Source of the DNA: Polyangia bacterium
Lineage (GTDB): Bacteria > Myxococcota_A > Polyangia > Polyangiales > Polyangiaceae
Length of the DNA stretch: 13,182 nucleotides
Reading direction: 5' to 3'
NCBI GenBank assembly: GCA_030430975.1
Contig: JAUIKB010000044.1
Location: 1-13,182, forward strand
Shown here piece by piece: positions 1 through 6,922 of the stretch. The position numbers were made by a program, and so were the translations under genes. The notes below the pieces were generated by a model, which saw nothing but the letters and a program-made list of their open reading frames with translations, made no database searches and had not been told where the DNA came from. The first letter of the stretch is position 1; each line of letters begins with the position of its first letter.

Positions 1-118
1 CTGTGATTCCGTGCTGGCGTGGCCCCAGGCAAGCTGGGGAGGGACCACACGGACGCTCGGATGCGGATTCGTCTATTTGCGGAGAGCCTTATCTATGCGT
101 ACGCCTACGGCGCAGCGG
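1..118. other. Non-coding flank downstream of gcvPB
   Basis: No gene is supported here; the plus-strand reading frame through it runs into the gcvPB coding region and looks like a shadow. The only structure seen is a short GC hairpin at 23-39 (CCCCAG, loop GCAAG, CTGGGG). It lies about 80 bp beyond the gcvPB stop and has no T-tract on either strand, so it is at best a weak terminator candidate. The next gene lies outside the window. Confidence 0.4.
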
Positions 119-1615
119 TTATTCGGGGTCGGCTGGGCGCCAGCGTAGGCGGGGTTTCCTAGCGGCTCTTGCCTCGTCGAGACGACGCAGGCGCGTGAGC
201 AGCGGCGCTTTCTTGAGCTGCTCCGGATCCGTCTCGGCTTCCTTCTTGATCGCCTTCATCGCAGCGACAAACTCGTCGATGGTCTGCTTCGTCTCCGTCT
301 CCGTCGGCTCGATCATCAGCGCCCCGCGAACGACCAGCGGAAAATAGACAGTCGGCGGGTGGAAACCGTAGTCGATGAGTCGCTTGGCGATATCCAGCGT
401 CTTGACGCCGGTGGCGCTCTCGAGTTCCCGATCGGAGAACACCACCTCGTGGAGCATGGGGGTAGCGAACGCTTGCGGCAAAACGCCCCGAAGTTGCGCC
501 GCCAAGTAGTTCGCGTTCAACACAGCGCGATCGCTCACACCCCGCAGCCCTTTGGGACCCAACTCGCGTATGTACGTGTACGCCCGGATCATCATGCCGA
601 AGTTGCCAAGGAACGACCGCACCCGGCCAACGCTGCTTTCGCGGTCGTGATAGACGCGAACTCGATCGCCCTCGCGACGGACCACCGGTGTCGGCTGAAA
701 CGGCTCAAGCACTTTCTTGAACGCAACGGGCCCCGACCCCGGTCCGCCACCACCATGAGGCGTCGTAAACGTCTTGTGCAAGTTGAACTGCATCACGTCG
801 ACGCCCGCATCGCCTGGACGCGCCCTTCCGAGCACCGCGTTCATGTTGGCGCCGTCGCCGTACACCAAGCCTCCGCGCGAGTGAACGAGTTCGGCCAGTC
901 GCGGCATCGCGGTTTCGTAGAGGCCAAGCGTGTTCGGGTTGGTGATCATCAGGCCGGCGACGTCGTCGCCTGCCTCTTCGAGCGCTCGAGCTAGAGTTTC
1001 AGGCTCGACGATGCCCGCATCCCCTGCCCCAAACGGCACGGCGTCGAAGCCGTTGAGAGCGCAACTGGCGGGGTTCGTGCCGTGCGCGCTGTCGGGTATG
1101 AAGACCTTTTTGGGGCTGCGACCACGTGACTGGTGATACGCGCGAATCATCATAAGCCCGGTGAGTTCGCCCTGTGCCCCGGCGGCGGGCTGCATCGACA
1201 CCCCGTCCATACCGACAATTTCAGCAAGGATATCCTGCAGCCGTACCATCAAATCGAGCGCACCCTGCGCTAAGTGGTCGGGGGTTAACGGATGAAGCTC
1301 GGCGAAGCCCGGTAGGCGCGCCGCCCACTCGTTAACCTTCGGATTGAACTTCATCGTGCATGAGCCCAGCGGATAAAACTGGGTATCGATGCAGTAGTTC
1401 CACTGGCTCAGGCGAACGTAGTGGCGAAACGCTTCAGGTTCGCTCACCTCGGGCAGTGCGGCAGGCGTGCTCCGCCTGACGGCACCTAGCGCATTGTCGA
1501 CGTCGACGGGGGGAACATCGAGTTCGGGCAGCGACGCACCGGATCTACCCGGCGCGCCCAGCTCGAATATCGGTGGCTCCTTGAACTGAACTCCGGGTGC
1601 TGCGTGACCAGGCAA
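119..1615 (-). CDS. gcvPB: Glycine dehydrogenase (decarboxylating) subunit 2, P-protein beta subunit
   Basis: This is the PLP-binding half of the split P-protein of the glycine cleavage system. With GcvPA it decarboxylates glycine in the cytoplasm and passes the aminomethyl group to lipoyl-GcvH. The protein has 498 residues, normal for the family. It opens with the typical FELGAPGRSG and LPELDVP segments (18-35), followed by YPLGSCTMKFNPK (81-93), and the PLP lysine lies in NLHKTFTTPHGGGGPG (K281, codon at 773-775). The start is TTG at 1615, decided by a perfect AAGGAG 7 nt upstream and by the family N-terminus beginning just after it. The partner gcvPA, often directly upstream, is not adjacent: the upstream neighbour is a lipoprotein gene 84 bp away. 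The rest of the system (gcvT, gcvH, gcvPA) must lie elsewhere. Confidence 0.97.
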   Translation of the reverse strand: MPGHAAPGVQFKEPPIFELGAPGRSGASLPELDVPPVDVDNALGAVRRSTPAALPEVSEPEAFRHYVRLSQWNYCIDTQFYPLGSCTMKFNPKVNEWAARLPGFAELHPLTPDHLAQGALDLMVRLQDILAEIVGMDGVSMQPAAGAQGELTGLMMIRAYHQSRGRSPKKVFIPDSAHGTNPASCALNGFDAVPFGAGDAGIVEPETLARALEEAGDDVAGLMITNPNTLGLYETAMPRLAELVHSRGGLVYGDGANMNAVLGRARPGDAGVDVMQFNLHKTFTTPHGGGGPGSGPVAFKKVLEPFQPTPVVRREGDRVRVYHDRESSVGRVRSFLGNFGMMIRAYTYIRELGPKGLRGVSDRAVLNANYLAAQLRGVLPQAFATPMLHEVVFSDRELESATGVKTLDIAKRLIDYGFHPPTVYFPLVVRGALMIEPTETETKQTIDEFVAAMKAIKKEAETDPEQLKKAPLLTRLRRLDEARAARKPRLRWRPADPE

Positions 1616-1622
1616 AAGGCTG

Positions 1623-1628
1623 CTCCTT
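1623..1628 (-). promoter_or_regulatory. Strong Shine-Dalgarno site fixing a TTG start (gcvPB)
   Basis: A perfect AAGGAG on the minus strand, 7 nt before the TTG at 1615. It is flanked by an inverted repeat (GCCTT at 1642-1646 and AAGGC at 1616-1620 on the plus strand) and sits beside a GCGGC/GCCGC hairpin (1630-1634 with 1639-1643). The mRNA could fold around this site, but that is inference only. Confidence 0.7.
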
Positions 1629-1699
1629 AGCGGCAGGCGCCGCCTTGATTGATACTGCGAAACGTTGAGGCGAGGGCGACTTCACACGTGCAGGTGCCG

Positions 1700-2290
1700 T
1701 CACATGTCGGTGTCGTCGTCGTCGTCGTCGTCATCATCGTCGCCGCCTCCGCCCTGGTCGAAATTGCCACCTTCTACTTGGCCTTCTTCGGGCGTCGGGC
1801 GAACCGACGCAAGGTCTGGCGCCATATTGCGCTGCTTGACCGCCTTCCACTCATTACCGACCTCCCGGTCATCGAGGCCCCATTCGCCGACGATCTCGTG
1901 GTTCACGTTCTCACCCTCGGGCACGACGTACTTAAAGTAGCCGCGCCCATTCGACTTCGCGCTGGGGCCGACCAAACCGATCTTGTTCTCGGACCACTCG
2001 AACTTGAACAGGTCGCCAGTCACGGTGCCATTCATCTCGCCCCACGCCGAGCCGTCCTCGGTGCGCCACGCGCCGGAGATGGCTGTTCCCTCTTTGGTGA
2101 GGTGGAGGTACCCGTACAGCGGGTCGAAGTACACGCCAGTCCAGTCGCCGCCTTCCGGCATGTCACCGGCTTTGACCTTGGCGAACTTTGGATCTTCTTT
2201 CTTGCCGGCCCCGCACGCGGTGATGCTGCCGAAGCAGAACAACGCGAGCATGATGAGAACGACACGCCTGACGAGGACCATTGAATTCAT
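1700..2290 (-). CDS. Lipoprotein of unknown function with C-terminal poly-Asp tail
   Basis: A predicted lipoprotein of 196 residues. It has a basic, hydrophobic N-terminus and a lipobox SITAC, with lipidation at C26. The middle (about 48-150) is rich in Gly, Trp and aromatic residues with alternating hydrophobic positions (GDWTGVYFDPLYGYLHLT, ISGAWRTEDGSAWGEM, EWSENKIGLVG). This suggests a small beta-rich domain in the cell envelope, but I do not recognise the family. The C-terminus is low-complexity: GGGG, ten consecutive Asp, then TDM. An AAGG sits 8 nt before the ATG at 2290; a second ATG three codons in is the alternative start. The gene begins 10 bp after the LpxK-like gene and is probably transcribed with it. 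Confidence 0.85.
   Translation of the reverse strand: MNSMVLVRRVVLIMLALFCFGSITACGAGKKEDPKFAKVKAGDMPEGGDWTGVYFDPLYGYLHLTKEGTAISGAWRTEDGSAWGEMNGTVTGDLFKFEWSENKIGLVGPSAKSNGRGYFKYVVPEGENVNHEIVGEWGLDDREVGNEWKAVKQRNMAPDLASVRPTPEEGQVEGGNFDQGGGGDDDDDDDDDDTDM
1712..1741 (-). repeat. Trinucleotide microsatellite encoding a ten-Asp tract
   Basis: Ten consecutive Asp codons near the 3' end of the lipoprotein gene. In plus-strand order they read seven GTC, two ATC and one GTC (GAC and GAT codons on the coding strand). The seven identical GAC codons form a perfect 21-bp triplet run. A slip of one unit would change the Asp count without shifting the frame. Confidence 0.85.
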
Positions 2291-2300
2291 GCGGCGAACC

Positions 2301-3338
2301 TTACTTGTCGGCGTCCGAAGTCACAATCCGCGAATCGTCGTAGCCCCGCAGATTGCAGGTCTGAAGAACCCTGGCCGCCAAAGGCTGCAGGCCCATCACG
2401 CTGGTCCGAGTCACCCATACTCGTTCTGACACGTGCCCAGGCGGCACCTTGGCTGCGCATTTCGGGGTCATGAGCCATGCGTCAACGTCGCTAGAATCCG
2501 CTAGTACTGAACCCAGCGACTGGTGATCGCCGAGCAGAACCTTCCGAGTGATTCGAATTCCAGATTTCTCCAGATCGGCCAAGACTCGACTCGGTCGAGC
2601 GACCGTCAACACGACGCCTACCCGCATCCCAGTGAACGCGGACAGTGGCAAACTCTGAGCGGTCTGTAGGCAGCGCGCGGACTCGAGTCGTTCCTCGATG
2701 ACCAGGGCGCCCGGAATTGTGCACGGTGTCGGGCCACGAGCCACGACCACATCCGCCGCTTCGACGAGTTCGTCCACCGGGGCGCGTAGATCGCCAGCTG
2801 GCGGGCAGCGGCCGGCGCCCCACGGCGTCGATGCGTGCACACACAGAACCGCGAGGTCAAACGGACGCGGCGCAGCCTGCAGCACACCATCGAAAATCAG
2901 CAGGTCAGACCCCGACGCCATGCGCACGGCAGCGTCGCGTCGACCCGCGTAGACAGACGCGCCGCGCGTCCCAGCTAATGCCGTGGCTGCCATCACGGCC
3001 TCATCGCCCACGTCGACATGGCTCGCGTCGGCAGCCACGCGAACCGCCGACGACGACTGGCGCCTAGCACCGTAGTCACGCACGATGAGCGCCACGCGTA
3101 ACTTCAGCTCAGCCAGCTCACGCGCCAGGTCGATCGCGGTGGGCGTGACACCGTTACCCCCTAGCGTCGCCCCCCCGACGCCAACGGTCGCGACTCCGTC
3201 TGGCCAGTGGATCGAGCGAACGACTCGCGCGCGGCGCGCCCAGACGGCCGACAGTCCGCGCGCCAACGCGCCACTGGCGCGTCCTTGCTCAAGCTGCTCG
3301 GCAGCGCGTCGCCTGATCGATCGGCGAACCGCGTTCAC
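2301..3338 (-). CDS. LpxK-like protein (tetraacyldisaccharide 4'-kinase family), probably catalytically inactive
   Basis: A protein of 345 residues, normal LpxK length. LpxK phosphorylates the lipid A disaccharide at the inner membrane. The family framework is visible in order: a VATVGVGGATLGG strand and loop (49-61), VDVGDEAVMAA (108-118, compare GDEP), YAGRRDAA (130-137), CPPAGDLRAPVDEL (178-191, compare PAGPLREP), ADVVVARGP (195-203), LLGDHQSL (268-275, compare the family DHH motif) and LMTPKCAAKVP (289-299, compare TEKDAVKL). Key residues are changed. The P-loop normally reads GGTGKTP but is GGNGVTP here, with V64 for the Walker A lysine (GTC codon, 3147-3149). DDGFQH is FDGVLQA (149-155). 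TEKD is TPKC. The frame is intact and the GTG start overlaps the hemC stop (GTGA), so it is maintained and coupled to heme genes. I infer a pseudoenzyme or a new role. Confidence 0.8.
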   Translation of the reverse strand: MNAVRRSIRRRAAEQLEQGRASGALARGLSAVWARRARVVRSIHWPDGVATVGVGGATLGGNGVTPTAIDLARELAELKLRVALIVRDYGARRQSSSAVRVAADASHVDVGDEAVMAATALAGTRGASVYAGRRDAAVRMASGSDLLIFDGVLQAAPRPFDLAVLCVHASTPWGAGRCPPAGDLRAPVDELVEAADVVVARGPTPCTIPGALVIEERLESARCLQTAQSLPLSAFTGMRVGVVLTVARPSRVLADLEKSGIRITRKVLLGDHQSLGSVLADSSDVDAWLMTPKCAAKVPPGHVSERVWVTRTSVMGLQPLAARVLQTCNLRGYDDSRIVTSDADK

Positions 3339-4243
3339 GGCGCGCGCTTCAGGGTGGCTCCAACCTCAAGACCGAACGACCGCGCAACCTCGGGATCGTC
3401 GGTCCAGGGCGTTCGGCGATCCACTCGACGGATATCCGTGCCTTCCTCGTCTGCCAGCAGCGCGCGCAACCTGAGCTCCGCGCCAACGCGCTCAGCGTAC
3501 GCAGCGACCGGAACCTGGCAGTTACCTTCGACGGCGAACATGACGCCCCGCTCGGCTGCGGTCGTCGCGAGCGTGGGCGCGTCCTGAAGCGGCGCAAGCA
3601 GTTCAGCCATCGCCACGTCTTCACTGCGGTGCTCGATCGCCAGCGCACCTTGTCCGATAGCTGGCAAACACACATCAGACTCCAAAATCTCGGTCGCCTC
3701 CGCGGCCATACCCAGCCGGACGAGCCCTGCGCGCGCCAACACGATCGCATCCGCTTCACCATCTCGTAGCTTGCGTAGTCGCGTGTCGACGTTACCGCGC
3801 AGCGGCGCCACCGCCAGCTCCGGGCGTATACTCCTGAGCTGGACCCCCCGACGCAGGGATGACGTCCCGATCGTGGCACCGCTAGGGAGATCGGCAAAGC
3901 GTGACCCGTCGGTTGTAATCAACACGTCGCGCGGATCCTCACGCGGGGGTACGCAGCCAATGGTTAGACCCGGCGCGAGTTCGGCGGGAACGTCCTTCAT
4001 CGAGTGAACGGCCAGATCGGCACGATCGTCCAACAGCGCTTCCTCGATCTCTTTGATGAAGAGCCCTTTGCCGCCGATCTTGGCGAGCGATCGGTCTTGA
4101 ATCTTGTCCCCGGTCGTCACGACGTGGACTTCCTCGATCTGGACTCCGGGATGGCACGCCGCCAGCGTCTTCGCCCACGCTCGCATTTGCGCGAGCGCCA
4201 GTTTACTTTTCCGCGTAGCTATACGCACACGTCGGTTCTTCAT
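3335..4243 (-). CDS. hemC: Porphobilinogen deaminase (hydroxymethylbilane synthase)
   Basis: This cytoplasmic enzyme joins four porphobilinogen units into hydroxymethylbilane in tetrapyrrole synthesis. The protein has 302 residues from the ATG at 4243, full length. Visible motifs are VRIATRKSKLALAQ at the N-terminus, VHSMKDVP with the catalytic Asp84, GTSSLRR (126-132), the RGNVDTRL substrate loop (149-156), and EGNCQVPVAAYA with Cys242 for the dipyrromethane cofactor. These two residue numbers equal those of the E. coli enzyme, which supports the ATG over a TTG one codon upstream (4246). A GGGAG lies 9 nt before the ATG. The hemA stop overlaps the start (TTGATG), and the gene ends in a GTGA overlap with the LpxK-like gene. 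It sits in a hemX-hemA-hemC series, the expected pathway order. Confidence 0.97.
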   Translation of the reverse strand: MKNRRVRIATRKSKLALAQMRAWAKTLAACHPGVQIEEVHVVTTGDKIQDRSLAKIGGKGLFIKEIEEALLDDRADLAVHSMKDVPAELAPGLTIGCVPPREDPRDVLITTDGSRFADLPSGATIGTSSLRRGVQLRSIRPELAVAPLRGNVDTRLRKLRDGEADAIVLARAGLVRLGMAAEATEILESDVCLPAIGQGALAIEHRSEDVAMAELLAPLQDAPTLATTAAERGVMFAVEGNCQVPVAAYAERVGAELRLRALLADEEGTDIRRVDRRTPWTDDPEVARSFGLEVGATLKRAP

Positions 4244-5601
4244 CAAGGATTACTCCCATGAACGTCTGCCGGTGCGGCAGCGCTTGCATCATCCGCTTGT
4301 TCCAAATCACCCTCATCGACCGGCGTCGCATCGCCCTCGAGTTCAAACAGCTCGACCAGCGACGCCACAAGTTGCTCGGGAGCAACGCCCTCGGTAGCAC
4401 CCGCCGCCGCGGTCTTGAGCCTGCTCGTCGGCCCATGCAACAGCTTGTTGGTCGCTGCATCGAAGGTGCGCCGAAGCGCCTGGACGTCTTTCTCGGACAG
4501 GTGACTGAGGCGCGACCGAAGTGACTTGTCGAGTTCAGCACCGAGTACTTCCCGAAACCGCTCGCGCAACGCGACGATCGTCGGCGTCACCTGAGCTGTC
4601 TCTCCCCAGCGCAGCTGGGCTTCTGCCTCCCGGGCCACGATGAGTTCCGCTTGGGATGCTTCTTTGCGACGTCCCGCGAAGGACTCGGCCACGACCTTGG
4701 CGAAATCGTCGACGTTGTAGACGAATACGCCGTCGATCTTGTCGACGGCTGGCTCGATATCGCGCGGCACCGCCAGATCGATGCAGAACAGACTGCGTCC
4801 GCGGCGGGCGCGACGAATATCGCGAACCATACGCTGGTCGATCACGAACGACGGCGCGCTCGTGCTGGATATGACCACATCCGCAGCCACGAGCGCCTCG
4901 GACAGCTGGTCGAGCGGGCGCACCTCTCCGCCCAGTGGTCCCGCCACGTCTGACGCGCGTTCCAGGTTGCGGCCTACGACGATCACTCGGCTGCCGTCCT
5001 GACGCAGAAGCTTGGCAACCGCTTCCGCCATCTCACCCGATCCTACCAGCACGGTCGTTCGCCGCTGCAGTGAACCGAAGATCTGACGCGCTAGATCACA
5101 CGCCACGCTAGGCACCGAGACCTGTCCACTGCCGATCGACGTCTCGGTCCGAACGCGCTTAGCCGCCCGAATCGCGCGCCCCATCACGCGGTGCAGAACC
5201 TTGCCAGCGGTCTTGTTCGAGTGTGCCAGCTCGTAGGCGGACTTCACCTGCCCGAGGATCTGCGGCTCGCCGACGACCATCGAGTCCAGGGACGCCGTCA
5301 TGCGAAACAAGTGATGAAGCGCCTGAGAGCCGACATGGGTGTACGAAAAGTCCGCGGCGCGCCGGTAGCGTCGCGACAACACATCGATGCCAGCGCTTGC
5401 AGCGCGCGCAGGATCGGCACCTGCCACTGGCACCAAAACGACCTCCGTGCGATTGCACGTGGAGAGGACCAACGCTTCTGCGACGGATTCACGGCCCACT
5501 AGATCCGCGAGCACATCGGGCAACGACTGCGCAGAAATCGCGATCTGCTCCCGCACACCAATAGGTGCGGTATGATGCGAGACCCCGACGACGACGATCA
5601 C
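4243..5601 (-). CDS. hemA: Glutamyl-tRNA reductase
   Basis: This NADPH enzyme reduces glutamyl-tRNA(Glu) to glutamate-1-semialdehyde, the first committed step of C5-pathway tetrapyrrole synthesis. The frame is open back to 5739, but the family N-terminus IVVVGVSHHTAPIGVRE follows a GTG at 5601 that overlaps the hemX stop (GTGA), giving 452 residues. A GAGG lies 9 nt before it. Visible motifs are SHHTAP (8-13), LSTCNRTE with the catalytic Cys49, MVVGEPQILGQVK (108-120), the nucleotide-binding VLVGSGEMAE (184-193), CIDLAVPRDIEP (273-284), and a C-terminal helical dimerisation region (about 315-420). After about residue 423 there is a 30-residue acidic and Ala-rich tail (EGDATPVDEGDLEQADDASAAAP within it) of unknown role. 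It is co-transcribed with hemX and hemC. Confidence 0.97.
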   Translation of the reverse strand: MIVVVGVSHHTAPIGVREQIAISAQSLPDVLADLVGRESVAEALVLSTCNRTEVVLVPVAGADPARAASAGIDVLSRRYRRAADFSYTHVGSQALHHLFRMTASLDSMVVGEPQILGQVKSAYELAHSNKTAGKVLHRVMGRAIRAAKRVRTETSIGSGQVSVPSVACDLARQIFGSLQRRTTVLVGSGEMAEAVAKLLRQDGSRVIVVGRNLERASDVAGPLGGEVRPLDQLSEALVAADVVISSTSAPSFVIDQRMVRDIRRARRGRSLFCIDLAVPRDIEPAVDKIDGVFVYNVDDFAKVVAESFAGRRKEASQAELIVAREAEAQLRWGETAQVTPTIVALRERFREVLGAELDKSLRSRLSHLSEKDVQALRRTFDAATNKLLHGPTSRLKTAAAGATEGVAPEQLVASLVELFELEGDATPVDEGDLEQADDASAAAPADVHGSNP

Positions 5602-6407
5602 GCGCCGGTACCTCGCAGAACATAAACCGCGACGACCAGCGCCACGCCGATCGCCCCGGCGATCGTACCGTAGGCGGCGCGACGCCCACGCCAGCCCAGA
5701 ACCGCCCTGAGCACGAGCACGAGCGCGACCAACAGCCACGTGCCGAACGCCACCAAGACCCGTGCGAACCCTGTGCCGCTGCTCGAGCCGAGGCCGCCCG
5801 CGAACACCGCACCGGTGACGATACCCAATGTCAGCAACAAGAACCCTGCCACGAGGAGCCGGTGCTCAGTGAAGTCTAGCGTGTCGAGCGGCGGTAGCTT
5901 GTTCGACAGTCCACCTAGCTGCTTTGCTTTGAGCCGATTGTCCTGCACGAGGTAAAACGCGCCAGCCGCCCCAGCGAGAATGAACAGTCCTACGCCCAGC
6001 AGATTGGCGGTCACGTGCACCGCCAACAAGCCGGTGGGCACGCTGTCATCGGGACGCGCGGACACGAACTCCGCGCTGACGAGGAACGTCAGTGCGATCG
6101 GGCCGACCACGGCACCGATCGCGTGGAAGTTCCAGCGTGCTCGGATGGAGAGATAGCCGGCTACCGCAATCCAGGCGGACAGGCTCAGCATGAAGTTGAT
6201 CGAGCGCACCGGACACGTGTTCGTCAGCAGGCTCGCCCCCACGACGTGGGCTCCGTGGAACACCAGCCCGACCGCCAAGGCTCGCGGCGCCCATTTGCGC
6301 GCGGGCGAAGAGCCCTCCCGGCGATACAGCTCGGCTAAAAACAGCGTCGAGGCAACTGAGTAGGCGACTACACCCGCAAAGAACGCCCCAGTGATCGCAG
6401 CATCCAT
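5598..6407 (-). CDS. HemX-like integral membrane protein (CcsA/cytochrome c assembly superfamily)
   Basis: A protein of 269 residues with about eight hydrophobic segments (roughly 5-26, 40-62, 69-88, 95-115, 126-152, 183-205, 215-238 and 244-264). FHGAHVVGASL (50-60), AVHVTANLLGVGLF with FYLVQDNRLK (129-160), the TEHRLLVAGFLLLTLGIVTGA stretch and GWRGRRAAY (238-246) match the CcsA/HemX fold. The tryptophan-rich WWD (WGxYWxWDPKE-type) heme loop expected after the sixth helix is absent; GGLGSSSGTGFARVL (204-218) is there instead. This favours a HemX-type role beside HemA over a functional cytochrome c synthetase. In Bacillus, HemX influences HemA levels. Histidines at 51, 54, 95, 131 and 182 could still bind heme. 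The gene starts 4 bp after the upstream gene and ends overlapping hemA. Confidence 0.85.
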   Translation of the reverse strand: MDAAITGAFFAGVVAYSVASTLFLAELYRREGSSPARKWAPRALAVGLVFHGAHVVGASLLTNTCPVRSINFMLSLSAWIAVAGYLSIRARWNFHAIGAVVGPIALTFLVSAEFVSARPDDSVPTGLLAVHVTANLLGVGLFILAGAAGAFYLVQDNRLKAKQLGGLSNKLPPLDTLDFTEHRLLVAGFLLLTLGIVTGAVFAGGLGSSSGTGFARVLVAFGTWLLVALVLVLRAVLGWRGRRAAYGTIAGAIGVALVVAVYVLRGTGA

Positions 6408-6411
6408 GTAT

Positions 6412-6843
6412 TCAATCGAGGTTGCTGATCAGGAAGTGAGCCAGCAGGTCCTCGTCGCTGTTGGGGCTGCTCTTAGAAGCGGGTTCGCCGCTACCAGCCC
6501 GCGCCTCGGCCCGAGCTGGCCCGGTCAAATGCTCAGCGAAACTGCCGACCGGCGAACCCAAGAATCCCGGGACGACCTCGTAGGCGTTCTCCCCGACGAT
6601 GAGAGACGTGTCGAGCACCTCAGCGCCAATATCCGCCAGGTACTGCTGGGACTTTACCTTGCCAACCAATTGGTTCTCGTCCAAACCACCGGCCACTTCC
6701 GACAGTATCCGGACGGCTTCCACAATGCGGTAGCGCCGTGCTTCTGCCCGGATGACCAGTTCTTCCGCGTTCAGATCGATGGTGTCCTCGGCGATCCACT
6801 CGTCGAGCGCAGCCTGCGGAAAAAACACACGGTTTTCTCCCAT
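6412..6843 (-). CDS. Uncharacterised 143-aa protein heading the hem operon
   Basis: I do not recognise a characterised family. The protein appears soluble and cytoplasmic, with no signal peptide or membrane segment. The ordered part (1-105) has features that look conserved: VFFPQAALDEWI (6-17), a short segment ending ARRYRIVEAVRILSEVAG, LVGKVKSQQYLADIGAEVL (59-77), and SLIVGENAYEVVPGFLGSPVG (79-99). From memory, similar uncharacterised proteins occur in myxobacteria; I could not check this. The last 40 residues are low-complexity (Ala, Gly, Ser, Glu). The start is ATG at 6843 with no SD; a promoter-like hexamer lies 6 nt upstream. The stop is 4 bp before hemX, so the gene is probably the first of the tetrapyrrole transcript and could act in regulation or assembly. 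Confidence 0.8.
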   Translation of the reverse strand: MGENRVFFPQAALDEWIAEDTIDLNAEELVIRAEARRYRIVEAVRILSEVAGGLDENQLVGKVKSQQYLADIGAEVLDTSLIVGENAYEVVPGFLGSPVGSFAEHLTGPARAEARAGSGEPASKSSPNSDEDLLAHFLISNLD

Positions 6844-6849
6844 GGGGCC

Positions 6850-6877
6850 AGTCTACACGTGATGCGCTCGGGGTCGA
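6850..6877 (-). promoter_or_regulatory. Putative promoter of the hem operon (leaderless type)
   Basis: On the minus strand a -10-like TAGACT (6855-6850) lies 6 nt before the ATG at 6843. A -35-like TCGACC (6877-6872, four of six matches to TTGACA) lies 16 nt further upstream. Transcription would start at or next to the start codon, giving an mRNA with no leader. No SD is seen. The -35 region overlaps a small inverted repeat (GTCGA at 6873-6877 and TCGAC at 6884-6888), a possible operator. Confidence 0.4.
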
Positions 6878-6922
6878 CCACGATCGACGGTTCCCGGCAT
6901 CACGACGGACAACGCCCGCTAC

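Noticed and set aside
23..39. Hairpin as the gcvPB terminator
   Set aside because: Six-bp stem, 80 bp from the stop, no T-tract; not enough to call a terminator.
359..994. A 211-codon plus-strand reading frame opposite gcvPB
   Set aside because: It lies entirely antisense to a clear gcvPB, has a composition typical of GC-rich shadows and shows no domain.
1616..1699. Glycine riboswitch ahead of gcvPB
   Set aside because: The gap is only 84 bp and I see no aptamer-like architecture; it could be hidden only if it lay in the lipoprotein coding region.
1712..1741. Triplet run as a regulatory or CRISPR-like repeat
   Set aside because: It is in frame inside a coding region with no spacers; it simply codes for Asp.
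1649..2284. A 211-codon plus-strand frame with a valine-rich N-terminus
   Set aside because: It is the reverse of the lipoprotein gene; its Val run is just the antisense reading of the Asp codons. The minus strand has a lipobox and an SD.
5602..5739. 46-codon N-terminal extension of hemA
   Set aside because: It is Arg/Gly-rich, overlaps the hemX coding end, and the family N-terminus begins exactly at the GTG at 5601.
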